A stretch of DNA of 64,000 bases from Pleurodeles waltl (taxonomy: Eukaryota; Chordata; Amphibia; Caudata; Salamandridae), in contig NC_090447.1 of NCBI RefSeq assembly GCF_031143425.1, positions 852,470,760 to 852,534,759 of the forward strand. Direction: 5' to 3'. The position numbers were made by a program, and so were the translations under genes. The notes beneath the pieces are model-generated. The model was not told the origin of the DNA. It saw only the letters and a program-made list of their open reading frames with translations, and made no database searches. The stretch's first letter is position 1, and every line of letters starts with the position of its first letter. Shown one piece after another: positions 1 through 9,773 of this stretch.

Positions 1-1002
1 CTCTCCACATCATAAACATTTAAACAGATGATAAATAGTGACAAGTCTCAATTATTCAGGGTTGAATAATGAACGTAACATGTTAGTATTGGAGCGAACA
101 CAGTTCAGTGTCTTAACCACACTATAAATACAGAATTAGCATCAAAAGTACAAATTCAGTGTTTTAATCACACTAAGAACATAGGGTTAAGTTACTAACG
201 TTCACTTTCATAAGTTATCGGTTTTATCACTGATACATCGCAAAGAAAATTGACCATTGCATATACAGGGTATATAAAAGTGCCAAGCAATGAGTGTTCT
301 TTATCACCAGTAACAATTAATTTCCTGAAAAGCCAACATAAACACTCAGCAACAACAAACATGTTCACGGGGTATCGCTAAAATTGCAATCGTTCAACTC
401 GCGCTCCACTCAATAATATAATGTAAATCAACAACGAGCGCTATTGTTCGCATCGGCAAGCACTCCCAGTGACCTGGGGCACAGATGATGTGCCCTTCTA
501 GGGCGAGACGCACTCCTGAACACTCAGCAATCAGGTTCAAGTTTAGTCGGTGAGATGCCTTTCAAGCAAGTGCGGTGCATTACTGCCTTTTCCAGAAGCT
601 AATCATTTTAATCATTTTTTTCCATCAGGAGCAGCATCTGAGGCACTGGGTCAAAATTCAAAATCCAGGAACAAGTGCAAGGAGCAGAGGTTCCCTCTCT
701 GCAAGCAGAAACCTTGACAGCAAGCAATTTACCAAAGCCTGGTGTGGCTTTAAATACCTGTGGACCTGGCCACACCCTCTCTCAGTCATGAGAATGCCAG
801 AAGTTTGAACAACACGTCCCCAGACCTAACCTGAATTACAACAAGCATTGGTCCCTGTAAATAACCTTTCCAGAGCTACAACAAACATTGGCCCATGCAA
901 GGAAACAACAAACTGTGCTTCGCCTATGGGTTTTTATCAATTACTAGGTGCGAGATGTGCAGACCCGACAACAATCAAGCCCATAGGTCACAGTGTTTAC
1001 AC
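1..1002 (-). mobile_element. Putative LTR/3' end of an endogenous retrovirus, cut by the window edge
   Basis: On the minus strand this lies directly downstream of the env stop codon near 1024. A purine-rich stretch (about 1003-1020 read on minus) could be the polypurine tract. A TATA-like TTTAAATA sits near 750-758. At 104-120 and 155-175 a short motif, ttcagtgtyttaaycac, recurs about 51 bases apart, as in U3 tandem repeats. The other LTR is not visible, so neither border can be set. The call rests on position relative to env; a different AT-rich repeat is possible. Confidence 0.35.
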
Positions 1003-1023
1003 TTTGTTGTTCCACCTCCCTCA

Positions 1024-1215
1024 CTACTTGTACCCACCCAATTTGGGGCCTGCGTTTTTACAGCAAGAAATCCCCAATTGTAGCAAATCACACAAAAACA
1101 GTAACATGACGAAAACAGGCAACAATGACGTGCACAAACGGGTCAGCCACTGGAGGAGCCAAGAGAACCAGTTTGTGAACCAGTCCTGCACAGGGGCACC
1201 TCCCTCGTCACGCAT
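1024..1215 (-). pseudogene. env: Retroviral env transmembrane subunit, C-terminal piece (broken)
   Basis: The minus-strand frame encodes a short juxtamembrane segment rich in Trp and Phe (residues about 10-20). A hydrophobic membrane span of about 25 residues and a cysteine pair at the inner border follow. This is the standard layout of the end of a retroviral TM protein. It is the continuation of the env fragment ending at 4238, from which it is separated by the L2 LINE at 1216-4238. The open frame starts within the LINE/env junction, so it is a remnant and not a gene with its own start. No function is expected. Confidence 0.6.
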
Positions 1216-1461
1216 TTCTCTCTACAGTCAGTGCAATGCTTGAATGGCAAGTGTCAAAGTTCAATTGTATGTCTGTCTGTATGTGAAATTTATAAAGCGT
1301 ATTCTGGCTCAGAAAGCATTGAAGCGCTGACAGAAGGTGAGAAACGCAGAGTTCGAAGAAAAGGGCGACAAGAAAGGAAAGCGAAGCCAATGACTAGCGC
1401 GGGAAGAGCCAGGTTTTGATCAGTTTCCTGAATCTTAAATAACTAGGTTCTTTCCTAATAT

Positions 1462-1959
1462 TCAGGGGAAGCAAGTTCCAAAATGTTGCCGCGCCGCTTT
1501 ATCACCCCATTTGACTTTGTTGGTACAATGAACCTGAATTCTGTAGGCCTCTGATGACCTAAGATGCCTCTTGGGTCTATACCAACAGAGCTTGATGATC
1601 GGATATTGATGACCGATGCCATGAACAGCTTTGTGAGTCAAGAAGAGCGTTTTAAAAGTAATGCGCTGAGCCACCGGGAGCCAGTGTAGTTGTTTAAGGC
1701 TATCTCTGACTGAGGCCAAGCAGGGAAGATTGAGGATAGCTCTAGCAGCCAGATTCTGGATCAGTTGTAGTTTATTAAGTGAAACTTTGTCCAGATTAAG
1801 TAAAAGGGTATTACAATAGTCCATTTTGGACAAAATCGAAGCTATGGTAGCTGAGATTTTCCATTCCTGTTGAAGATAGGGAAAAATGTCCTTAACATAT
1901 TTTAAAACCATAGGTACGTTTTTACAGTGAGATTCACCTGACTTTTGAAAGATAGGCAA
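1462..1959 (-). pseudogene. L2 LINE ORF2 C-terminal domain
   Basis: The frame contains the diagnostic L2 C-terminal block: a DYCN motif (about residues 47-50), then Gln-Asn-Ala-Ala-Arg, then a Leu-His-Trp-Leu-Pro-Val run followed by Arg-Ile-x-Phe-Lys. This part follows the polymerase thumb in L2/CR1 proteins. The original reading frame continued toward about 1390 with a Trp-Leu-Phe stretch near its end, now out of frame. Low divergence of the block makes the family assignment firm. Confidence 0.8.
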
Positions 1960-2757
1960 TCGTCAAAGATGATTCCTAAATTCTTACTAGCTGTAGTAGG
2001 GATTGGGAGAGTACCACAGTCTCGTGGCCACCATCGTGAATTCCATCGCTCGATGCCCGGCCCGAAACAAAGAATTTCAGTTTTGGCAACATTGAGTTTA
2101 AGCATGTTAGTCCTCATCCATTTGCTAACTGCCTGCATACAGTTGTTAAAACGATCCGCCACTTCCTCCCAGTTCTTGTTAACTGGGATAATCAACTGTG
2201 TGTCATCCGCATAGGAGGTGGGAATGAATCCAAAGGACCGAATCAAATTGGCCAGCGGGGCGACATACACGTTAAACAAAGAGGAACCCCACCGGGTAAT
2301 AAATAAGCTGTGGATCTAAAATTGCCACTGCTGACAGTGGTCCATCTGTTAGTCAAAAAGGAATCCAAAAGTTTAAGAGCCTGCTCTCTAATACCTGCTT
2401 GATAAAGGCGGGCCAGCAGAATTTGCGGTGAGATGGTATTAAAGGCCGTAGATAGATCTAATAGAACTAGGAAGGCCCTTGCCCTTCATCCACCATTCTC
2501 CGAATGGAGTCTGAAGAGAAAATAAGAGCGGACTCCGTGCCATGTGCCTTTCTAAAACCATGTTGAGAAGGATCTAAACCTCCCTCTTCCAGTAGGAACT
2601 TAACTAGTTCCTTTTTAATGAATTTTTCAAAAATCTTTGCCAGAAAAGGGAGGAGCGCAATCGGACGAAGGTTATTTATGTCCTGGCTATCACCATTTAG
2701 CTTTTTTTCAGGGGGATGACTGTTGTCTCCTTCCAGGAAGCAGGGTAGACCCCGGAG
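1902..2757 (-). pseudogene. L2 LINE reverse transcriptase core
   Basis: The catalytic box YADDTQL lies near 2195-2215 (residues 23-29 of the open frame starting at 2279). It is followed by a conserved Trp-Met-Lys-Leu-Asn-x-x-Lys-Thr stretch. Upstream, 2280-2757 carries the finger region in other frames, including a Gln-His-Gly-Phe-Arg block, so at least two frameshifts are present. YADDTQL is characteristic of the L2/CR1 group, against F/YADDxxL in L1. The enzyme copied LINE RNA at the nicked target; this copy is dead. Confidence 0.8.
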
Positions 2758-3207
2758 CTAAGGAACTCCTGGGAAATTGGAGCTAAGGCATGAGAAATTA
2801 GTTCGGGCCAGTTGGAAAATGGAAGGGGGGCAGGGGTCCAGGGGAGAGCCTGATTTAATTTCAGAGATCAGCTTTATAATGCTATCCTGAGAAGGGGATT
2901 GAAAGTTAGATAGAGTTGAAAGGCCAGCTTTGGGATCCAAAAACATCGTAAGAGGATGGTCCAAAATGTCCTCATGAGGGGTAAAGTTGGCATGAATTTG
3001 AAGAATTTTATTTTTAAAGTGCCTGGCTACTTTGTTACAAAACCGTTGAGAATTTACCAGTTCCGATGGCCTAGAAGGAGTAGATAGTGCCTTAATCACT
3101 TCAAAAAGCTCTCTAGGGGCGTTCAATGCCTCTTTAATTCTAAGAGTATAAAATGTAGATTTAGCTTTAAAACTCGTTGCTTTATAAATTTTGAGAACAG
3201 ACTTCAA
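2758..3207 (-). pseudogene. L2 LINE ORF2 linker between endonuclease and reverse transcriptase
   Basis: This minus-strand frame of about 149 residues lies between the endonuclease and the polymerase fingers. It resembles the linker of L2 ORF2 proteins: basic and Phe-rich (residues about 1-70), then a segment ending in PLDPCPPSIF-like residues that leads into the polymerase. It is open only in part and is separated from its neighbours by frameshifts. On its own it has no independent function. Confidence 0.6.
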
Positions 3208-3485
3208 TGTATCCTTCTTCTCTGGGGCAGGATTAGATTTCCAGCGTCGCTCCTGTTGGCGATAGTTTCTTTGAAGGAGCTTGAGTTCATTAGTGAACTA
3301 CGGTTGGCTGGGCTTCTTGGAGTTGCGAGGCACATAAATCTTAGAGGGGGCCAATTGATTCATGGCAGTTTCAACACCCTGATAAAAACTATCTAGCAAG
3401 GGCAGGGACAGCTTTTTGGCCCTGTCCCTTCCGTCTTCCAAGGCAGGCGCCAGCTCTTCCAACTTAATCCGTTTCCATAGTCTGA

Positions 3486-4187
3486 TTACTTTACTCTTGG
3501 TTTTGGGGGATAATTGGCTGTAAATCTAAAGGTCAGAAGATGATGGTCAGTCCAGCTCAGAGGGGTGTTTGAAAATACCAACTGATCCTCAGTGCGGGCA
3601 AAAACCCCATCTAATAAATATCCCGTTATGTGAGTAGCAGAGGATACCTTAAGGGTCCAGTCCAGGGCCGCCATGAGATTTAAAAATTCCATGACCACTG
3701 GATTGTGAGTCTCGTCAAAATGAATATTAAAATCACCTAGTATAATTGCCTTGGTGGACATGATCATGGGTTCTAACAGATCCGTCCAAGTTTGGTAAAA
3801 GCCAGCAAGGGGTCCAGGTGTCCGATAAATTAATAAACCTTCAAGGAGAGCAGAATTATTCTGTAGAATCTTAAAGGCCATAGCTTCACATGTCTCAGAG
3901 GGGATGCCATTCCAGGTGCATGTAAAAACTGCCCTGCAGATAATGGCAAGTCCTCCTCCACTGCTCACTGACCTATCTAGCCTATAATAGGTATATCCTG
4001 GGGGAGTAGCCTCAATAAAATCAGGGTCAGATTCCAATTTGCCCCAAGTTTCTGTCATGAATAAACAGTCAATGTTTAAAATGTTGATCATCTCCCTAAT
4101 TTCTAGTTTATGTTTGAGAAGAGTACGAGCATTGACCAGGGCATAGTAAAGCGGCTTGCTATAAGCCACCTTGTCGCAGAGAGACAA
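3486..4187 (-). pseudogene. L2 LINE apurinic-like endonuclease domain
   Basis: This 233-residue open frame has the order of an exonuclease/endonuclease/phosphatase fold. An NAR-T-L start (about residues 18-21) is followed by an ETW motif (about 45-47) holding the catalytic Glu. LGDFN is in the middle (about residue 150) and a DHH-L motif is near the end (about 213-216). In LINEs this enzyme nicks the target DNA strand that primes reverse transcription. The frame runs out just before the reverse transcriptase, where the ancestral ORF2 would have continued; frameshifts separate them now. All the motif positions are still recognisable, so decay is moderate. Confidence 0.8.
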
Positions 4188-4237
4188 ATTTCCTGGCTCA
4201 GGCGTCCCTTCGTTCTGGACACTGGCCTCCTTCAGAG

Positions 4238-5616
4238 CTAATTGTCCTTATCATTGCCAGATATATAGGTGCAGTAAGGTGCGCCGATCGTGGCAAACAG
4301 CCCACCCTCACTTTTGGTCATCAAGTCCAAAACATACCGATGTTGCATCACCATGAGGCAAATGGCTCTAAGTTCTTCTTTGATGGCATTGCAGCCGAGC
4401 TCAGTGTTGTTCATCATTTTGAGCATTTCCCACCGAGTTATCTGCAACCAGTGGGCATTTGCTTTTGTCTGCAAGGTCAAGAAGGGTATAGACCCTATCG
4501 CCGATACTTGAGCATTGGTGAATAGTCTAAACTCCTCAGAAATGTCCTTGTACTGAGCCCAACCAAAATAATCAGCAGTTCTTCTCCTTCAAGCCTGATG
4601 CAACAATGTTGTTTCCTTCCTCAACAGGTTTTGGAACAGTTCATTCAGATCTTCTCTGGGGATGACCATGGCTGGGGTGTGTGGTGATGAGGCAGCAGAG
4701 GCCATGCCATCCAGGGAGGAGCTGGGTATAAGAGAATTCGTACTGTCAGTAGGTGTCCATCAGTGTGGAGGTGCCCCTTTGAAGATCCGGAATGTGTAGT
4801 ATTGTGCTACAATACTCGTTCATGCCCAGTGGAAGGGCTCCTTTACCTCTGAAACATAAGGAATACAATGTGAGTTTCTATGCAATTTGTGGTTGCTTCT
4901 TCCCTTCCATCCACGTGTACCTGTCTACCTCAGTGATGCAGATCTCCTGACACGGTGTGTCTATGCTGCCATTTACCCATCCCCTGCGAGACCCATTACC
5001 CTCCATGTCATCGATGTGGATGGGCCTGCCCTAAAATTACATGTATGGGGTCCATTTGTTGTTAATGAAGACAGCTCCTGACATGCTAAGGGTCACCCTG
5101 CGACTGCAGACGGACGTTTGTGCACTGGTTAGGTGGTTTAATTACCTCCAAGAATTCCTTCTCGTGAAAATCCAGGGGCCAAACGGTGTCTTCCCCTGTA
5201 ATCCCCTTTCTGCGTTTCCTATGTAGCTCAGTTTGGATGTCGCTTGGCTCGGTGAGAAGGTGTAGTGCAGTAGGATTGGTCTCATAATGGATCATATTTA
5301 CTACTATCCTATGAGGCTTTACTTTAGTAGGTTACATTGTAGCCCTAATTCTACACAGGTACAAATGGAGGAGGCATTTTGTTTTTTCAGGGGCTACCTC
5401 TTCAGATAAGTATAATCTATCTATTCCTACTGCATGTGGCATCAGTGAACAGACAAAGCATGACCCGGCTGATGTCTTGGTGACTACAGGGGTCATGTGC
5501 TGATACCACATGTTGTGGAAAAGAGTGCTATGTAGTGCATGTGGGATGCTAGTGTTGGGTGCAGTATAGTTAAAGGTAATATGATTGAAGTCCCTGCGAG
5601 GTCCCTGCGGATGCAT
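4238..5616 (-). pseudogene. env: Retroviral env surface and transmembrane region (broken)
   Basis: On the minus strand, 5332-5616 holds a Trp-rich segment followed by a CxxC-containing block typical of the start of a gamma-type surface subunit. Residues at 4238-4480 match the heptad and disulfide-loop region of a transmembrane subunit. Several key cysteines of that loop appear replaced, and frameshifts lie between the pieces, so no envelope protein can be made. The upper border is uncertain. The remaining C-terminal part is at 1024-1215, beyond the inserted LINE. I see no pol or gag in the window; that part may be lost or replaced by the L1 at 7334. Confidence 0.6.
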
Positions 5617-5747
5617 GACAACTCATGAATAGACTCCATTAGATTAGGCTGTTCTTTGGAAATACATCCCTATCGACCAGAGAATGTATAAATGCAATAT
5701 TACACATAATTTTGGCATCATTGTAGTTCTTGACTAAGTGTGACACT

Positions 5748-5984
5748 GGTGGTAACTGCGAGTTGCTTTGCGACCGCATTCGCGGTCACAAAGCAATTCT
5801 GAATTGCAATGCGAGTTGCAAATAGGAAGGGAACACCCCTTCCTATTTGCGAGTCGCATTCACAAATTGCGAGTCGGTACCGGCTCGCAATTTGTGAATT
5901 AGCATCGCGTTAGGCTGTTTGCATGGCGCAAACTGCGATTTTCGCAGTTTGCACCATGCAAACGGCTACCTACATCTGGCCCTA
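5748..5984. mobile_element. Half copy of a palindromic MITE (GGGCCAGATGTAG family)
   Basis: The segment is a chain of short inverted repeats built on gcgagtcgcaaat-type words and ends with ctacatctggccc. It matches, in reverse complement, the left half (about 57533-57770) of the complete copy at 57533-58237. The other half and its terminus are missing. It lies inside the decayed env region. Confidence 0.65.
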
Positions 5985-6211
5985 AAACCTTTGCCAGCCC
6001 GTTGTTCATCAGCCTTATGGCAAGGTAGATAATGATCCTCATAAAAAGGTGTAACTTTTATGCCCAGTTTTTTTAGAATGTCCCTGCATGACAGAGTTTT
6101 AGCTGAACATTGCCAGCATGGGCTCCGATAATTACTTTCGTCGCGGGGCTCACAATTTAATGGAATATATGTAATGGGACTCTACTCCTGCTAAGCCTGG
6201 CAGGCCCTTGA
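5985..6211. other. Env-flanking sequence without recognisable gene
   Basis: Between the half MITE and the next minus-strand fragment I see only short broken frames. It is probably decayed provirus. Confidence 0.3.
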
Positions 6212-7304
6212 TTAGTTTGAGTATATTAGTATATGAGAGGGACTTAGAACATCATGCTTGTCCCTGGATCTATATTCTTGAATCCACAGCAGACTTGGTA
6301 TTACAACATCCTCGTCTGTTAGGAAGTCAAGGTTCCCATGTTCAATACTACACATTCCATCTACTGCATCCTTAACATCCGCTTGATCTACTGGTGGCTT
6401 TGTTAGCTGCATCCTTCTTTTCAGGCTTTCAGCAGTGTGCCTTGCAGACATCGAGTCTGGCAGGGGCATTGACTCTGCAATTTTCCAGGGTGGTGGGCCG
6501 ATGCGCCTTCTTCCTGCAGGACTCCTCGCTCTCCAGCATCCTGAGACCCTTGTATAGCAGAAGCCCCAGTGGTAGGCTGTTTTTGCACCATGATCCTGGA
6601 GGTTGTCTCACATAAGCCCTCCTCCTGCAGATCTTCTTGCCCACCTGAAAACTATAGACCTTGTTCAGCAGACGCCACAATGACAGGAGGCTTTTGCATT
6701 GAGTCCCAAGCCATTGTCTCTCATGTAGGAATGCTGGTAGCCTTGTCCTTAAGCCCAGCTTCACATGCTTGAACCTTTACAAAAAGAGGAGCCTGCACCC
6801 TGTCCTCACTACCCAGATGAACTTGACTCTTGGGTCCCCTTCCACTAACAGAGTGCCCTTTGATTTGTGAGCTTTGCCCCTTTCTTTAGCCTCGGCTTTC
6901 GACAATCTGACTGGAACAACCTGATTTCTGCCCTTCCTGGCTCCTTTTCTTTCCCTTTTCATCATCTTCTAAGGTAATGGAGACACAGTAGGGGCTTGAC
7001 CGGGCTCTTGATAAGCTTGTTCAAATACAGTCAGCCCAATGTCTTCTACATTTCCCTCTGCCTGGGCTGGTGGGCTCTTTTGCCCCTCTCTTTTTGGAGT
7101 GACCCAAGCTCTTTCCTGTACATTCCCCAAACTACTGACTTTGTCTTGGGTACCAACATCTCTTACACTCTCTGTTTCTGCCCTTATTGACTGGTCCTGA
7201 TGGTATGCGGGCTTGAATGACACCGTCCTTATCTCCCCTACCATCTCTTCTATCAGTGTGGGCAAACGCACCAGGTTATCGGCCACCTCTTTACACGTCC
7301 ACAT
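6212..7304 (-). pseudogene. Proviral region upstream of env, unidentified product
   Basis: Three minus-strand frames lie in a row: 6969-7304 (111 aa), 6777-6965 (62 aa, very basic, Lys/Arg-rich) and 6212-6764 in two frames. They share the orientation of env and lead into it. The middle part is rich in Gln, Glu and Ser/Thr and contains loosely repeated Gln-Glu-Glu-Gly blocks. I do not recognise a family. They may be an env leader, an accessory region or a gag-like piece. Frame breaks show the region is not functional as it stands. Confidence 0.35.
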
Positions 7305-7333
7305 TCTGAAGTCATTGTCGTTCCTTGCTTGAA

Positions 7334-8185
7334 CCCTGTTTTAAAAAAATATATATTTTATTGTAATCGCAACCAACAAACAACGCAATAAGAATACAAA
7401 CAATTGCAGTTGCCGTTGTGCCCCAAAGTGGGAGGTGATACAAATTTCTTTGTTCGCTGCATTTACCATTCCCCTGTGGTGTCCGCGCCACTGGCACACG
7501 GGCAGCTGCAAGCGAGCCCGCGAGCCCACGCGCCCGCGGGGGGTGGGAATGGGGGGGTGGTGTATCATTGGGGCACAAATAGAGCAAATCATGCATTAAA
7601 GGAGACATCAGAAAAAAATCAGATAAAAGTAAGAGGAGAGAGAGAGAAAAAAAAAAAGTAAAATAATAGCTAAATAGCCATGAGAGTGTGAGTAGAGAGG
7701 GTGGGGGCTGATCGGAGCGTGCGCAGGGGGGGGGCAGGGGCGGCGGGCGAGGGGGGAGCCGGGGGATGCCCAGGGAGAGGGAGGGGCACAGGAGCGAGGC
7801 GAACCGCCCCTGAGCCCGAGCACCCGCCCCTGCACCCATTCTGAGCGGAACCGACCCCCGGCACAGGTGTGAATCGGGATGATGTTGAGAAGTCAGCCCC
7901 CAAGGAGAAGGGAGCAGATGGGGGGCAGGCATGTGGCAGGAAAGAGGGCCCCGGGGAGTGGACTCGGGCGAGGCGAGCAATGTGACAAAGTGCGGCACTA
8001 CACGGGCTAGCTCTGCTCCAGCAACCCCCCCCTAGCTTGTGCAAAGTAAATGTGCACCCTCTAGTGGCCAAATCACTGGTGTTTATGTTGGTTTATGATT
8101 TGTCTTGTTTATCAGTTTATCCGTGGGTGGGTGTGTGCTACATGCAGCTTTATAAGCTCCTAGCGTAGCCAGATGGACACTATGT
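7334..8185 (-). other. L1 3' UTR, GC-rich
   Basis: This follows the ORF2 stop at about 8186. It includes a stretch (about 7500-7990) very rich in G on the plus strand, with runs of up to nine G near 7727-7760. It ends in AT-rich tail sequence. Long frames here (for example 228 codons on minus) reflect low-stop GC-rich composition and are not genes. A CTCF-like site lies at 8054-8069. Confidence 0.55.
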
Positions 8186-9133
8186 TCAGGGAGGTCGCTT
8201 GTCATCTTTCTTTTCTATGGTCAACACGAAGGAGTCCCAGGTGGCCAAGCCCTTGACCGGGATCCCCCTCTCGGAGAGGAGCCGCAATGCTTGCGCGTCA
8301 GCCCTGGCCCAGCGCAGCACCTCGGCTCCCCATTGGTCTACACTCAGGGCGCCGGTAGCCTTCCAGTACATGCTATAAGGCATCTAAACAACACCAGTGC
8401 CAGGGCTATGCATCTGTTGGTTTGTTTCTGTTTTTTAAGGTTCACACCGATTCCCAGTAAACATAGTTCGGGAGTGGGGGTCAATGAGAGGTCTGTCCAT
8501 TCGGCAGTGTATTTATTACTTCGTTCCAAGCATGGCGGATTGGAGGCAGTCCCATGTCATGTGAAAAAAGGTGGCCTCTGTAGTACCGCACCTGGGGCAC
8601 GACTGGAGTGAATGGGGAAACATTCGTGCCATGCGATGAGGCGATAGTATGATTGGTGTAAATAAATGAACTGGGTGTAGCGGAAGTGAGGATTACGTGA
8701 TACTGCGTGAATCATGTCCATGGCGTGGGTCCATGCGTTTTGCGTAAGTGGTTCCGATAACTCATTATCCCATCTGCATTTAGCACGTTCCTGACTGTGT
8801 TCAACTTGGGAGGTTAAGATTCTGTATATTCTTGATACTTTTATTGGGGTGTTTATGTTATCTAGCAGGTTGTGGAGTATGGGGGACACCGTGGGTTCAG
8901 TGTTCCCGCATTTCCAGCGAGAACGTATCACTTGAATTACTGCTCCGTACGCTATGAAACTGCCTCGTCCCTACTTATATTTGACTGCAAGTGAGTCATA
9001 TGTTAGGGACTGTCCTTCATTATATAAGTCGCCGACTACTTGTATGCCTTTAGCAAGCCATGTATGAAGGCCAACCTTGGTTGCTATTTTAGCGAGTTCC
9101 GGGATGGCCAACAGTGGGATCTTAGGGGAATAC
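8186..9133 (-). pseudogene. L1 ORF2 C-terminal region
   Basis: Minus-strand fragments at 8557-8931 and 8186-8383 join in different frames. The first has a W-D-N-E-L-S run and then a cysteine/histidine cluster (Cys-x-x-Cys, then Phe-His-Met near 8560-8610, partly in another frame). That is the usual L1/Tx1 C-terminal zinc-knuckle-like motif. The second reaches a stop at 8186. Directly upstream, 8940-9133 still reads a Leu-Ala-Ile-Pro-Glu-Leu stretch that continues the ORF from beyond the MITE. Confidence 0.7.
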
Positions 9134-9136
9134 TAT

Positions 9137-9754
9137 GGCCCTCATTCCGACTTTGACCGGCGGCGGTCGCCGCCGGCCTGTCGGGGGCCGCCAGAATACC
9201 GCTGCGCGGTCAAAAGACCGCCGCGGTAATTCTGACTTTCCCGCTGGGCTGGCGGGCGGCCGCCTTCAGGTCGCCCGCCAGCCCAGCGGGAAAGATGCTT
9301 CCACGATGAAGCCGGCTCGGAATCGAGCCGGCGGAGTGGAAGCTGTGCGACGGGTGCAGTGGCACCCGTCGCGTATTTCACTGTCTGCCAAGCAGACAGT
9401 GAAATACTTGTAGGGGCCCTCTTACGGGGGCCCCTGCAATGCCCATGCCAGTGGCATGGGCACTGCAGGGGCCCCCAGGGGCCCCGCGACCCCCCCTACC
9501 GCCATCCGGTTCCCGCCGGGATCTGGATGGCGGTAGGGGGGGTCGGAATCCCCTCGGCGGCGCAGCTAGCTGCGCCGCCTTGGAGGATTCAATGGGGCGG
9601 CGGTACACTGGCGGGAGACCGCCAGTGTTGCCGGTCCGACCGCGGCTTTACCGCCGCGGTCGGAATCCCCATTGGAGCACCGCCGGCCTGTCGGCGGTGC
9701 TCCCGCGGTCCTCCGCCCTGGCGGTCTTTGACCGCCAGGGTCAGAATGACCGCC
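9137..9754. mobile_element. Multi-hairpin Harbinger-type MITE, 618 bp, TSD TAT
   Basis: It starts GGCCCTCATTCCGAC, ends GTCAGAATGACCGCC and is flanked by TAT at 9134-9136 and 9755-9757. Its ends resemble the Harb-A termini. Inside it is a chain of perfect or near-perfect inverted repeats with very short loops, for example 9236-9290, 9340-9370, 9373-9403, 9426-9475, 9490-9540 and 9640-9700. It sits in the L1 ORF2, whose coding sequence resumes on both sides. Frames inside it are by-products of the palindromes. Confidence 0.85.
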
Positions 9755-9773
9755 TATGTGTCTTTGTCTCCTG

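Larger units (their letters stand above)
1216..4238 (-). mobile_element. L2-type non-LTR retrotransposon (LINE), decayed, inserted in env
   Basis: On the minus strand the order is endonuclease (3486-4187), linker and reverse transcriptase start (2758-3207), reverse transcriptase core (1902-2757), then the C-terminal domain (1462-1959). Several frameshifts break the frame. The spacing and protein motifs are those of the L2/CR1 group. The 3' end, about 1216-1430, keeps a tail with a TATAAAGC-like stretch, read on minus. Retroviral env sequence lies on both sides, so the LINE jumped into an older provirus. The exact junctions are uncertain by tens of bases, and I could not find a convincing target-site duplication. 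Confidence 0.82.

Noticed and set aside
7312..7998. Pro/Leu-rich frame of 228 codons on minus
   Set aside because: GC-rich 3' UTR of an L1 with few stop codons by composition; no recognised domain.
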